Below are positions 54,986-63,489 of a stretch of DNA of 64,000 bases, piece after piece. The stretch's first letter is position 1, and the number at the start of each line of letters is the position of its first letter. Source of the stretch: Salmonella enterica subsp. houtenae serovar Houten (GTDB lineage: Bacteria; Pseudomonadota; Gammaproteobacteria; Enterobacterales; Enterobacteriaceae); contig LS483478.1 in NCBI GenBank assembly GCA_900478215.1, positions 868,001-932,000 on the forward strand, in the 5' to 3' direction. The translations under genes and the position numbers were made by a program. The notes below the pieces were generated by a model. The model did no database searches. It saw only the letters and a list, made by a program, of their open reading frames with translations, and was not told the origin of the DNA.

Positions 54986-55896
54986 TGTCATTGCGTGTGA
55001 GACAAATAGATCGCCGCGAATGGCTATTGGCTCAAACCGCGGCAGAATGCCAGCGCAATGGTCAGGACGCTACGCTGGAATATCCGACGCGACAGGGAAT
55101 GTGGGTTCGGTTGAGCGATTCAGAAAAACGTTGGTCGGCCTGGATTAAACCCGGAGACTGGCTTGAGCATGTCTCTCCCGCCCTGGCGGGGGCGGCGGTT
55201 TCTGCCGGCGCTGAGCACCTGGTCGTTCCCTGGTTTGCGGCGACGGAGCGTCCATTTGAGTTGCCCGTGCCGTATTTGTCCTATCGGCGTTTATGCGTTG
55301 AGACTCCCGTGTCGGGAAGCGCGCTGCCGGAAGGGAAATTATTGCACATGATGAGCGATCGAGGCGGCCTGTGGTTTGAGCATCTTCCTGAACTGCCTAC
55401 AGCCGGGGGCGGCAGGCCGAAAATGCTGCGTTGGCCGTTGCGCTGCGTTATCGGTAGCAGTGACACGCAGCGATTCTTGCTGAGCCGTATTGGGATCGGA
55501 GATGTACTCCTGATTCGTACTTCCACTGCGGAAGTTTATTGCTATACGAAAAAGTTAGGTCATTTCAACCGTGTTGAAGGGGGAATTATTGTGGAAACGT
55601 TAGATATTCAGCATATCGAAGAAGAAAAAAATGAAACAGAAACTGCAGACATTCTGCCTGGCCTGAATCACTTACCCGTCAAACTGGAATTTGTTTTGTA
55701 TCGTAAGAACGTTACTCTGGCCGAGCTCGAAGCAATAGGGCAACAACAGCTATTATCGCTGCCAGTAAATGCTGAACTTAACGTTGAGATTATGGCGAAT
55801 GGCGTTTTGCTTGGTAATGGCGAACTGGTACAGATGAATGACACCTTAGGCGTTGAGATTCATGAATGGCTGAGCGAGTCTGGTAATGGGGAATGA
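54985..55896 (+). CDS. spaO: Type III secretion C-ring/sorting platform protein SpaO (SctQ)
   Basis: Cytoplasmic sorting-platform protein. 303 residues with two C-terminal SPOA domains (about 145-213 and 232-297). It starts on the last base of the invJ stop and overlaps spaP by 11 bases. An internal GTG start within the gene probably yields a short product. Confidence 0.96.
   Translation: MSLRVRQIDRREWLLAQTAAECQRNGQDATLEYPTRQGMWVRLSDSEKRWSAWIKPGDWLEHVSPALAGAAVSAGAEHLVVPWFAATERPFELPVPYLSYRRLCVETPVSGSALPEGKLLHMMSDRGGLWFEHLPELPTAGGGRPKMLRWPLRCVIGSSDTQRFLLSRIGIGDVLLIRTSTAEVYCYTKKLGHFNRVEGGIIVETLDIQHIEEEKNETETADILPGLNHLPVKLEFVLYRKNVTLAELEAIGQQQLLSLPVNAELNVEIMANGVLLGNGELVQMNDTLGVEIHEWLSESGNGE
55591..55896 (+). 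CDS. spaO: SpaO short form from internal start (SPOA2 fragment)
   Basis: A GTG at codon 203 of spaO (GGIIVETLDIQ) is preceded by GAAGGGGGAATT, a usable ribosome site. Internal initiation here is reported for the Salmonella sorting-platform protein, giving a ~101-residue SPOA2 product that stabilises the full-length protein. Both the GTG and the site are preserved. Confidence 0.75.
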   Translation: METLDIQHIEEEKNETETADILPGLNHLPVKLEFVLYRKNVTLAELEAIGQQQLLSLPVNAELNVEIMANGVLLGNGELVQMNDTLGVEIHEWLSESGNGE

Positions 55897-56560
55897 TATC
55901 TCATTAATTGCCTTACTGGCATTTTCTACCCTGTTGCCATTTATTATTGCATCAGGAACCTGTTTCGTTAAATTTTCTATTGTATTTGTTATGGTGCGTA
56001 ACGCCCTGGGGTTGCAGCAGATACCGTCAAATATGACGCTTAACGGCGTCGCACTGCTGCTTTCTATGTTTGTTATGTGGCCAATAATGCACGATGCCTA
56101 CGTCTATTTTGAGGACGAAGATGTCACATTTAATGATATTTCTTCATTAAGTAAACATGTTGATGAAGGTCTGGATGGCTATCGCGATTATCTGATCAAA
56201 TATTCAGATCGCGAGTTAGTTCAGTTTTTTGAAAATGCGCAACTGAAGCGTCAATATGGAGAAGAGACCGAGGCGGTAAAGCGTGACAAAGATGAAATTG
56301 AAAAACCTTCAATATTTGCGTTATTACCTGCTTATGCGCTAAGTGAAATAAAAAGTGCATTTAAAATTGGTTTTTATCTCTATTTGCCATTTGTTGTCGT
56401 CGACCTGGTGGTATCCAGCGTGCTACTGGCGCTGGGGATGATGATGATGAGTCCGGTAACGATATCTACCCCCATTAAGCTGGTTCTTTTTGTTGCGCTT
56501 GATGGCTGGACCTTATTGTCTAAGGGATTGATATTACAGTATATGGATATTGCAACATGA
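55886..56560 (+). CDS. spaP: Type III secretion export apparatus protein SpaP (SctR)
   Basis: Core of the inner-membrane export pore (five copies). 224 residues; N-terminal helices (ISLIALLAFSTLLPFIIASGTCFVKFSIVFVMVRNALG), a soluble middle loop, and C-terminal helices (FVVVDLVVSSVLLALGMMMMSP). FliP family. Confidence 0.96.
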   Translation: MGNDISLIALLAFSTLLPFIIASGTCFVKFSIVFVMVRNALGLQQIPSNMTLNGVALLLSMFVMWPIMHDAYVYFEDEDVTFNDISSLSKHVDEGLDGYRDYLIKYSDRELVQFFENAQLKRQYGEETEAVKRDKDEIEKPSIFALLPAYALSEIKSAFKIGFYLYLPFVVVDLVVSSVLLALGMMMMSPVTISTPIKLVLFVALDGWTLLSKGLILQYMDIAT

Positions 56561-56585
56561 CATCATTACAAGACGGGATAACTAA

Positions 56586-56846
56586 ATGGATGATTTAGTG
56601 TTTGCAGGTAATAAGGCGCTCTATCTTGTTCTGATCCTTTCAGGATGGCCGACGATTGTCGCAACGATTATCGGCCTCCTGGTAGGGTTATTCCAGACGG
56701 TAACGCAATTACAGGAACAGACGCTGCCTTTTGGCATTAAATTACTTGGCGTGTGTCTGTGCCTGTTTTTATTGTCTGGCTGGTATGGCGAAGTTTTACT
56801 CTCTTACGGGCGTCAGGTGATATTCCTGGCGTTAGCTAAGGGGTAA
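56586..56846 (+). CDS. spaQ: Type III secretion export apparatus protein SpaQ (SctS)
   Basis: Small two-helix subunit of the export pore (FliQ family). 86 residues; helices around 10-38 and 48-78, with LLVGLFQTVTQLQEQTLPFGIKL between them. It follows spaP after 25 bases and precedes spaR by three. Confidence 0.95.
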   Translation: MDDLVFAGNKALYLVLILSGWPTIVATIIGLLVGLFQTVTQLQEQTLPFGIKLLGVCLCLFLLSGWYGEVLLSYGRQVIFLALAKG

Positions 56847-56849
56847 AAA

Positions 56850-57641
56850 ATGTTTTATGCGTTGTACTTTGAAATTCATAACCTGGTTGCGTCTGCGGCA
56901 ATGGGGTTTGCTCGCGTGGCGCCGATTTTTTTCTTCCTGCCATTTTTGAATAGCGGGGTATTAAGCGGCGCGCCGAGAAATGCCATTATCGTACTGGTGG
57001 CGTTGGGAGTATGGCCGCATGAATTGAGTGAGGCGCCGCCATTTTTATCGGTGGCGATGATCCCGTTAGTTTTGCAAGAAGCGGCGGTAGGCGTCATGCT
57101 GGGCTGTCTGCTGTCATGGCCTTTTTGGGTTATGCACGCGCTGGGTTGTATTATCGATAACCAGCGAGGGGCAACGCTGAGTAGCAGTATTGATCCGGCA
57201 AACGGTATTGATACCTCGGAAATGGCTAACTTCCTGAACATGTTTGCCGCTGTTGTTTATTTACAAAACGGCGGGCTGGTCACGATGGTTGACGTGTTGA
57301 ATAAAAGCTATCAGCTATGCGATCCGATGAATGAGTGCACGCCTTCGCTACCGCCATTATTAACGTTTATTAATCAGGTGGCTCAAAACGCATTGGTTCT
57401 GGCCAGTCCGGTGGTGTTGGTGCTGCTGCTGTCAGAAGTGTTCCTGGGATTATTGTCGCGTTTTGCTCCGCAAATGAACGCCTTTGCGATTTCATTGACG
57501 GTGAAAAGCGGTATTGCCGTTTTAATTATGTTGCTTTATTTTTCGCCGGTGCTACCGGACAATGTACTGCGACTCTCTTTCCAGGCCACAGGATTGAGTA
57601 GTTGGTTTTACGAGCGAGGTGCAACGCATGTCCTCGAATAA
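56850..57641 (+). CDS. spaR: Type III secretion export apparatus protein SpaR (SctT)
   Basis: FliR-family subunit of the export pore. 263 residues with several hydrophobic helices; WVMHALGCIIDNQRGATLSSSIDPANG is the family loop. It overlaps spaS by 14 bases. Confidence 0.95.
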   Translation: MFYALYFEIHNLVASAAMGFARVAPIFFFLPFLNSGVLSGAPRNAIIVLVALGVWPHELSEAPPFLSVAMIPLVLQEAAVGVMLGCLLSWPFWVMHALGCIIDNQRGATLSSSIDPANGIDTSEMANFLNMFAAVVYLQNGGLVTMVDVLNKSYQLCDPMNECTPSLPPLLTFINQVAQNALVLASPVVLVLLLSEVFLGLLSRFAPQMNAFAISLTVKSGIAVLIMLLYFSPVLPDNVLRLSFQATGLSSWFYERGATHVLE

Positions 57642-58698
57642 AACAGAAAAACCGACTAAAAAACGGTTGGAAGACTCCGCTAAAAAAGGTCAGTCATTTA
57701 AAAGTAAAGATCTTATTATCGCCTGTCTGACGCTGGGGGGCATCGCTTATCTGGTGTCGTATGGCTCATTTAATGAGTTTATGGGGATTATTAAGATCAT
57801 TATTGCCAATAATTTTGAGCAGAACATGGCTGACTACAGTCTGGCCGTTTTGGGCGTAGGATTAAAATATCTCATTCCATTTATGCTGCTCTGTTTAGTG
57901 TGTTCCGCATTACCGGCGTTATTACAGTCTGGTTTTGTACTGGCGACAGAGGCATTAAAGCCTAAATTATCGGCGTTAAACCCGGTAGAAGGGGCGAAAA
58001 AACTTTTCAGTATGCGAACGGTAAAAGATACGGTTAAAACTTTACTGTATCTCTCATCTTTTGTAGTGGCCGCCATCATTTGCTGGAAAAAATATAAGGT
58101 TGAAATTTTTTCTCAGTTAAATGGCAATGTTGTGGGTATTGCCGTTATTTGGCGTGAGCTTTTTCTCGCGCTGGTATTAACTTGCCTTGCCTGCGCATTA
58201 ATTGTCTTATTATTGGATGCTATCGCTGAATATTTCCTGACCATGAAAGATATGAAAATGGATAAGGAGGAAGTGAAGCGTGAAATGAAGGAGCAGGAAG
58301 GAAATCCCGAGGTTAAATCTAAACGACGCGAAGTTCATATGGAAATTCTGTCTGAACAGGTGAAATCCGATATTGAAAACTCACGTCTGATTGTCGCCAA
58401 CCCCACGCATATTACGATCGGTATTTATTTTAAACCTGAACTGATGCCGATTCCAATGATCTCGGTGTATGAAACGAATCAGCGCGCACTGGCCGTTCGC
58501 GCCTATGCGGAGAAGGTTGGCGTACCTGTTATCGTCGATATCAAACTGGCGCGCAGCCTTTTCAAAACCCATCGCCGTTATGACCTGGTGAGCCTGGAAG
58601 GAATTGATGAAGTTTTACGTCTTCTGGTTTGGCTGGAAGAGGTAGAAAACGCGGGCAAAGCTGTTATTCAGCCACAAGAAAGCGAGGAGCGGCATTGA
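57628..58698 (+). CDS. spaS: Type III secretion substrate-switch protein SpaS (SctU)
   Basis: FlhB-family autoprotease that switches specificity from needle to translocators. The start at MSSNKTEKPTKKRLED gives 356 residues. Four membrane helices, then a cytoplasmic domain with the self-cleavage motif NPTH at 258-261 (VANPTHITIG), intact. Last gene of the inv-spa operon. Confidence 0.96.
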   Translation: MSSNKTEKPTKKRLEDSAKKGQSFKSKDLIIACLTLGGIAYLVSYGSFNEFMGIIKIIIANNFEQNMADYSLAVLGVGLKYLIPFMLLCLVCSALPALLQSGFVLATEALKPKLSALNPVEGAKKLFSMRTVKDTVKTLLYLSSFVVAAIICWKKYKVEIFSQLNGNVVGIAVIWRELFLALVLTCLACALIVLLLDAIAEYFLTMKDMKMDKEEVKREMKEQEGNPEVKSKRREVHMEILSEQVKSDIENSRLIVANPTHITIGIYFKPELMPIPMISVYETNQRALAVRAYAEKVGVPVIVDIKLARSLFKTHRRYDLVSLEGIDEVLRLLVWLEEVENAGKAVIQPQESEERH

Positions 58699-58835
58699 GC
58701 CGCGTGAAGCAGTAACTATTTATTCATTGGGCGTTTTTTGAATGTTCACTAACCACCGCCGGGGTTTAATAACTGCACCAGATAATCGCAGTCGTTAAGT
58801 TCTACAAAGCCGGTGACAGATAATAGGAGTAAGTA
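58699..58835 (+). promoter_or_regulatory. sicA promoter region
   Basis: 137 bases between spaS and sicA. The sicA-sip genes are known to have their own InvF-SicA-dependent promoter here. TAGGAG (58823-58828) is the sicA ribosome site. I did not identify the activator site with confidence. Confidence 0.6.
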
Positions 58836-59333
58836 ATGGATTATCAGAATAATGTCAGCGAAGAACGTGTTGCGGAAATGATTTGGGATGCCGTTAGCGA
58901 AGGCGCCACGCTAAAAGACGTACACGGGATCCCTCAAGATATGATGGATGGTTTATATGCTCATGCTTATGAGTTTTATAACCAGGGGCGACTGGATGAA
59001 GCTGAAACATTCTTTCGTTTTTTATGCATTTATGATTTTTACAATCCCGATTATACCATGGGACTGGCGGCGGTATGCCAACTGAAAAAACAATTTCAGA
59101 AAGCATGTGACCTTTATGCAGTGGCCTTTACGTTACTTAAAAATGATTACCGACCCGTTTTTTTTACCGGGCAGTGTCAATTATTAATGCGTAAGGCGGC
59201 AAAAGCCAGACAGTGTTTTGAACTTGTCAATGAACGTACTGAAGATGAGTCTCTGCGGGCAAAAGCGTTGGTCTATCTGGAGGCGCTAAAAACGGCGGAG
59301 ACAGAGCAGCACAATGAACAAGAAAAGGAATAA
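58836..59333 (+). CDS. sicA: Translocator chaperone and coactivator SicA
   Basis: Class II chaperone of SipB and SipC; when these are secreted it joins InvF to activate effector genes. 165 residues with three TPR-like repeats (about 36-140; GLYAHAYEFYNQGRLDEAETFFRFLCIYDFYNPDYTMGLAAV). SipB follows after two bases. Confidence 0.96.
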   Translation: MDYQNNVSEERVAEMIWDAVSEGATLKDVHGIPQDMMDGLYAHAYEFYNQGRLDEAETFFRFLCIYDFYNPDYTMGLAAVCQLKKQFQKACDLYAVAFTLLKNDYRPVFFTGQCQLLMRKAAKARQCFELVNERTEDESLRAKALVYLEALKTAETEQHNEQEKE

Positions 59334-59335
59334 TT

Positions 59336-61120
59336 ATGGTAAATGACGCAAGTAGCATTAGCCGTAGCGGATATACCCAAAATCCGCGCCTCGCTGAGGC
59401 GGCTTTTGAAGGCGTTCGTAAGAACACGGACTTTTTAAAAGCGGCGGATAAAGCTTTTAAAGATGTGGTGGCAACGAAAGCGGGCGACCTTAAAGCTGGT
59501 ACAAAGTCCGGCGAGACCACGATGAATACGGTGGGTCTGACGCCGCCTACGGACGCCGCCCGGGAAAAACTCACCAGCGAAGGGCAACTGACGTTACTGC
59601 TTGGCAAGTTAATGACTCTGTTAGGGGATGTTTCGCTGTCTCAACTGGAATCTCGTCTGGCAGTATGGCAGGCGATGATTGAGTCCCAAAAAGCGATGGG
59701 AATTCAGGTATCGAAGGAGTTTCAGACGGCGCTGGGAGAGGCCGAGAAGGCGACGGATCTCTATGACGAAAGCATTAAAAAAACGGATACCGCCAAGAGT
59801 ACCTATGACGCGGCGGCTAAAAAACTGACGCAGGCGCAAAACAAACTGCAATCGCTGGACTCGTCCGACCCGGGTTATGCGCAGGCAGAAGCCGCAGTAG
59901 AGCAGGCCGGAAAGGAAGCAACGGAGGCGAAGGATAAGTTAGATAAGGCTACGGATGCGGCGATTAAAGCGGGCACAGACGCAAAAGTTAAAGCTGAGAA
60001 AGCGGATAACATTCTGACCAAATTCCAGGGCACAACTAATGTTGTAGCCTCTCAGAGCGATGTTGCCAAGGGGGAAAAGGATAACCTGTCAAATGTGGCT
60101 CGCCTCACCATGTTGATGGCCATGTTTATTGAGATTGTAGGCAAAAATAACGAAGAAGGTCTGCAAAACGACCTTGCGCTATTCAACGCGTTGCAGGAAG
60201 GCCGTCAGGCGGAGATGGAAAAGAAATCGGCTGAATTCCAGGAAGAAACGCGCAAAGCCGAAGAAACAAACCGCATTATGGGGTGTATCGGGAAAGTTCT
60301 CGGCGCGCTGCTCACCATTGTCAGCGTTGTGGCGGCTGTTTTTACCGGTGGGGCGAGTCTGGCGCTGGCTGCGGTAGGGCTTGCGGTAATGGTTGCCGAT
60401 GAAATTGTGAAAGCGGCGACGGGGGTGTCGTTTATTCAACAGGCGTTGAACCCTATTATGGAGCACGTTCTGAAGCCGTTAATGGAGCTGATTGGCAAGG
60501 CGATTACCAAAGCGTTGGAAGGACTCGGTGTCGATAAGAAAACCGCAGAGATGGCCGGTAGCATTGTTGGCGCAATTGTCGCAGCCATTGCGATGGTGGT
60601 GGTAATTGTGGTGGTGGCAGTGGTCGGGAAAGGCGCTGCGGCGAAACTGGGTAGCGCGCTGAGTAAAATGATGGGCGAAACGATTAAGAAGCTGGTGCCT
60701 AACGTGCTGAAACAGTTGGCGCAAAACGGCAGCAAACTCTTTACCCAGGGGATGCAACGTATTACTAGCGGCTTGGGTAATGTGGGTAGCAAGATGGGTC
60801 TGCAAACGAATGCCTTAAGTAAAGAGTTGGTAGGTAATACCCTAAATAAAGTTGCGTTGGGCATAGAAGTTACTAATACCGCAGCCCAATCTGCTGGCGG
60901 CGTAGCTGAAGGCGTATTTATCAAAAACGCCAGCGAGGCGCTTGCCGATTTTACTCTCGCACGTTTTGCCATGGATCAAATTCAGCAGTGGCTTAAACAA
61001 TCTGTAGAGATATTTGGTGAAAACCAGAAGGTGACAGCGGAATTACAAAAAGTCATGTACTCTGCGGTACAGCAAAATGCGGATGCTTCACGTTTTATTC
61101 TGCGCCAGAGTCGCGCATAA
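59336..61120 (+). CDS. sipB: Translocon protein SipB
   Basis: Hydrophobic translocator that inserts with SipC in host membranes and contributes to macrophage death. 594 residues: N-terminal coiled coils (about 85-230, 255-310), two membrane segments (about 320-350 and 410-435; GALLTIVSVVAAVFTGGASLAL and IVAAIAMVVVIVVVAVVG) and a C-terminal amphipathic part. One residue longer than the LT2 protein as I recall, because of a variable stretch near 230 (FQGTTNVVASQSDVAKG). Confidence 0.96.
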   Translation: MVNDASSISRSGYTQNPRLAEAAFEGVRKNTDFLKAADKAFKDVVATKAGDLKAGTKSGETTMNTVGLTPPTDAAREKLTSEGQLTLLLGKLMTLLGDVSLSQLESRLAVWQAMIESQKAMGIQVSKEFQTALGEAEKATDLYDESIKKTDTAKSTYDAAAKKLTQAQNKLQSLDSSDPGYAQAEAAVEQAGKEATEAKDKLDKATDAAIKAGTDAKVKAEKADNILTKFQGTTNVVASQSDVAKGEKDNLSNVARLTMLMAMFIEIVGKNNEEGLQNDLALFNALQEGRQAEMEKKSAEFQEETRKAEETNRIMGCIGKVLGALLTIVSVVAAVFTGGASLALAAVGLAVMVADEIVKAATGVSFIQQALNPIMEHVLKPLMELIGKAITKALEGLGVDKKTAEMAGSIVGAIVAAIAMVVVIVVVAVVGKGAAAKLGSALSKMMGETIKKLVPNVLKQLAQNGSKLFTQGMQRITSGLGNVGSKMGLQTNALSKELVGNTLNKVALGIEVTNTAAQSAGGVAEGVFIKNASEALADFTLARFAMDQIQQWLKQSVEIFGENQKVTAELQKVMYSAVQQNADASRFILRQSRA

Positions 61121-61147
61121 AACTCGCCAAAATAAAGGGAGAGAAAT

Positions 61148-62377
61148 ATGTTAATTAATAATGTAGGGATTAATCCTGCTGCTTATTTAAATAATCATTC
61201 TGTTGAGAGTACTCCACAGTCTGGTTCACCATCCGTCAGTGTTAAAGATATTCTGAGCAGCATTGGCATTACCGGTAGCAAAGTGAGTGAACTGGGACTG
61301 AGTCCTGCGCTGACTGCCCCTGCGCCTGGAGTATTAACGCAAACCACCGGAACGATAACATCCTTTTTAAAAACCAGCATTCAGAATGCCGATATTAATC
61401 AGGATCTGAATGCCCTGGCTAGTAATTTTAGCAATAAAGCGAACGACATGGTGCAAACCCATCTGCGGGAGCAGCAGGCTGAAGTCGGAAAATATTTTGA
61501 TATTAGCGGTATGTCTTCCAACGCCGTTGCGCTGTTGGCTGCCGCGAATGTTTTAATGCTGACGTTGAACCAGGCAGAAACCAAACTGTCCGGCAAATTG
61601 TCGCTCGTCAGTTTTGACGCCGCAAAAACGACAGCAAGCTCCATGATGCGTGAAGGGATGAATGCGTTGTCTGGTAGTATTTCTCAGAGCGCGCTTCAGT
61701 TGGGGATCACTGGCGTGGGCGCGAAAATGGAATATAAAGGGCTGCAGAACGAGCGAGGCGCGCTTAAACATAATGCTGCGAAGATCGATAAACTGACCAC
61801 TGAAAGCCACAGTATTAAAAATGTATTGAACGGGCAGAATAGCGTCAAACTCGGTGCAGAAGGCGTTGATTCTCTGAAGTCGCTAAATATGAAGAAAACT
61901 GGCACCGATGCGACGAAAAACCTTAATGACGTGACGCTTAAATCTAATACCGGAGCAAGCGCCACGGAAAGCCTGGGCATTAAAGACAGTAATAAACAAA
62001 TTTCCCCTGAACATCAGGCCATTCTGTCGAAACGCCTTGAGTCTGTCGAATCCGATATTCGTCTTGAGCAGAATACCATGGATATGACTCGAATCGATGC
62101 GCGTAAGATGCAGATGACGGGCGATTTGATTATGAAGAACTCGGTCACTGTTGGCGGGATCGCAGGATCGTCCGGGCAGTACGCCGCTATCCAGGAACGT
62201 TCCGAACAGCAAATTAGCCAGGTGAATAACCGGGTTGCCAGCACCGCATCGGATGACGCGCGTGAGAGTTCACGTAAGTCGACCAGCCTGATTCAGGAAA
62301 TGCTGAAAGCAATGGAAAGCATTAACCAGTCGAAAGCATCCGCATTCGCCACTATCGCGGGAAATATTCGCGCTTAA
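61148..62377 (+). CDS. sipC: Translocon and actin-nucleating protein SipC
   Basis: Second pore-forming translocator; its C-terminus nucleates actin and its N-terminus bundles filaments. 409 residues, standard. A single hydrophobic region near 120-145 (MSSNAVALLAAANVLMLTL) separates the N-terminal part from the long helical C-terminus ending ASAFATIAGNIRA. A 70-base gap with a stem-loop precedes sipD. Confidence 0.96.
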   Translation: MLINNVGINPAAYLNNHSVESTPQSGSPSVSVKDILSSIGITGSKVSELGLSPALTAPAPGVLTQTTGTITSFLKTSIQNADINQDLNALASNFSNKANDMVQTHLREQQAEVGKYFDISGMSSNAVALLAAANVLMLTLNQAETKLSGKLSLVSFDAAKTTASSMMREGMNALSGSISQSALQLGITGVGAKMEYKGLQNERGALKHNAAKIDKLTTESHSIKNVLNGQNSVKLGAEGVDSLKSLNMKKTGTDATKNLNDVTLKSNTGASATESLGIKDSNKQISPEHQAILSKRLESVESDIRLEQNTMDMTRIDARKMQMTGDLIMKNSVTVGGIAGSSGQYAAIQERSEQQISQVNNRVASTASDDARESSRKSTSLIQEMLKAMESINQSKASAFATIAGNIRA

Positions 62378-62395
62378 TCTGATAGGTCATCTATA

Positions 62396-62434
62396 CGCCA
62401 TCAGGGGATTGATTGAATAACGCTCCTGATGGCG
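62396..62434 (+). other. Stem-loop between sipC and sipD
   Basis: CGCCATCAGG (62396-62405) pairs with CCTGATGGCG (62425-62434) over 10 bp with a 19-base loop. No T-run follows, so it is more likely an mRNA stability or processing element than a terminator. It resembles a REP half unit. Confidence 0.6.
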
Positions 62435-62447
62435 AACCGGGGATATT

Positions 62448-63470
62448 ATGCTTAATATTCAAAATTATTCCGCTTCTCCTCGTGCGGGGGTTGTTGCCGA
62501 ACGGCCCCAGACGACATCGGCGAGCGATCACATAGAGATTACCGCTACGCCGTCCACAACAGAACATCGTGGCGCGGATATTATCTCATTATCTCAGGCA
62601 GCCACTAAAGCCCAACAGGCACAGCAGACGTTACGATCAACGTTGCCAGTTTCCGAAGAGAATAATGACGAGCGCACTCTGGCGCGCCAGCAGTTGACCA
62701 GCAGTCTGAATGCTCTGGCAAAATCGGGTGTTTCATTATCTGCAGAACAAACTGAGGGGCTACGTAGCGCGTTTTCCGCACCTGCGCTGGCATTATTTAG
62801 CACAGCGCCTATGGCGCAGCCGAGGGCAACTATTTCTGATGCCGAGATTTGGGATATGGTTTCCCAAAATATCTCAGCGATTGGTGACAACTATCTGGGC
62901 GTTTATGAGAACGTGGTGGCAGTTTATACCGATTTTTATCAGGCATTCAGTGACATTCTTTCCAAAATGGGAGGCTGGTTGTCTCCTGGTAAGGATGGCA
63001 ATACCGTTAAGCTAAACGTTGATGCGCTTAAAAGTGAAATACGTAGTCTGGTTAATAAATACAACCAAGTAACTAAAAATACGATCCTGTTTCCCTCGCA
63101 GACAGGCAGTGGAGTGACAACCACGACGAGAGCGGGAGCCGAGCAGTGGATTAAAGAGTTGAATTTACCAGACAGTTGTTTAAAGGCATCTGGTTCAGGT
63201 TATGTCGTACTGGTGGATACGGGGCCACTGAACAAAATGATTACCGATCTTAACGGAATAGGATCGGGTTCCGATCTTGAATTGGATAATGCGAAATACC
63301 AGGCCTGGCAGTCGGGTTTTAAAGCTCAGGAAGAAAATTTAAAAACAACATTACAGACGCTGACGCAGAAATATAGCAATGCCAATTCATTGTACGACAA
63401 CCTGGTAAAAGTGCTGAGTAGTACGATAAGTAGCAGCCTGGAAACCGCTAAAAGCTTCCTACAGGGATAA
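62448..63470 (+). CDS. sipD: Needle tip protein SipD
   Basis: Caps the needle and senses the host contact signal (bile salts bind it). 340 residues, three fewer than the LT2 protein as I remember it. The N-terminal helical hairpin (about 60-130) and the C-terminal coiled-coil half (NAKYQAWQSGFKAQEENLKTTLQTLTQ onwards) are conserved. The middle domain, about residues 185-270 (e.g. SEIRSLVNKYNQVTKNTILF, TTTTRAGAEQWIKEL), is strongly altered. Confidence 0.95.
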   Translation: MLNIQNYSASPRAGVVAERPQTTSASDHIEITATPSTTEHRGADIISLSQAATKAQQAQQTLRSTLPVSEENNDERTLARQQLTSSLNALAKSGVSLSAEQTEGLRSAFSAPALALFSTAPMAQPRATISDAEIWDMVSQNISAIGDNYLGVYENVVAVYTDFYQAFSDILSKMGGWLSPGKDGNTVKLNVDALKSEIRSLVNKYNQVTKNTILFPSQTGSGVTTTTRAGAEQWIKELNLPDSCLKASGSGYVVLVDTGPLNKMITDLNGIGSGSDLELDNAKYQAWQSGFKAQEENLKTTLQTLTQKYSNANSLYDNLVKVLSSTISSSLETAKSFLQG

Positions 63471-63489
63471 TAGAAAGAGGATATTGATA

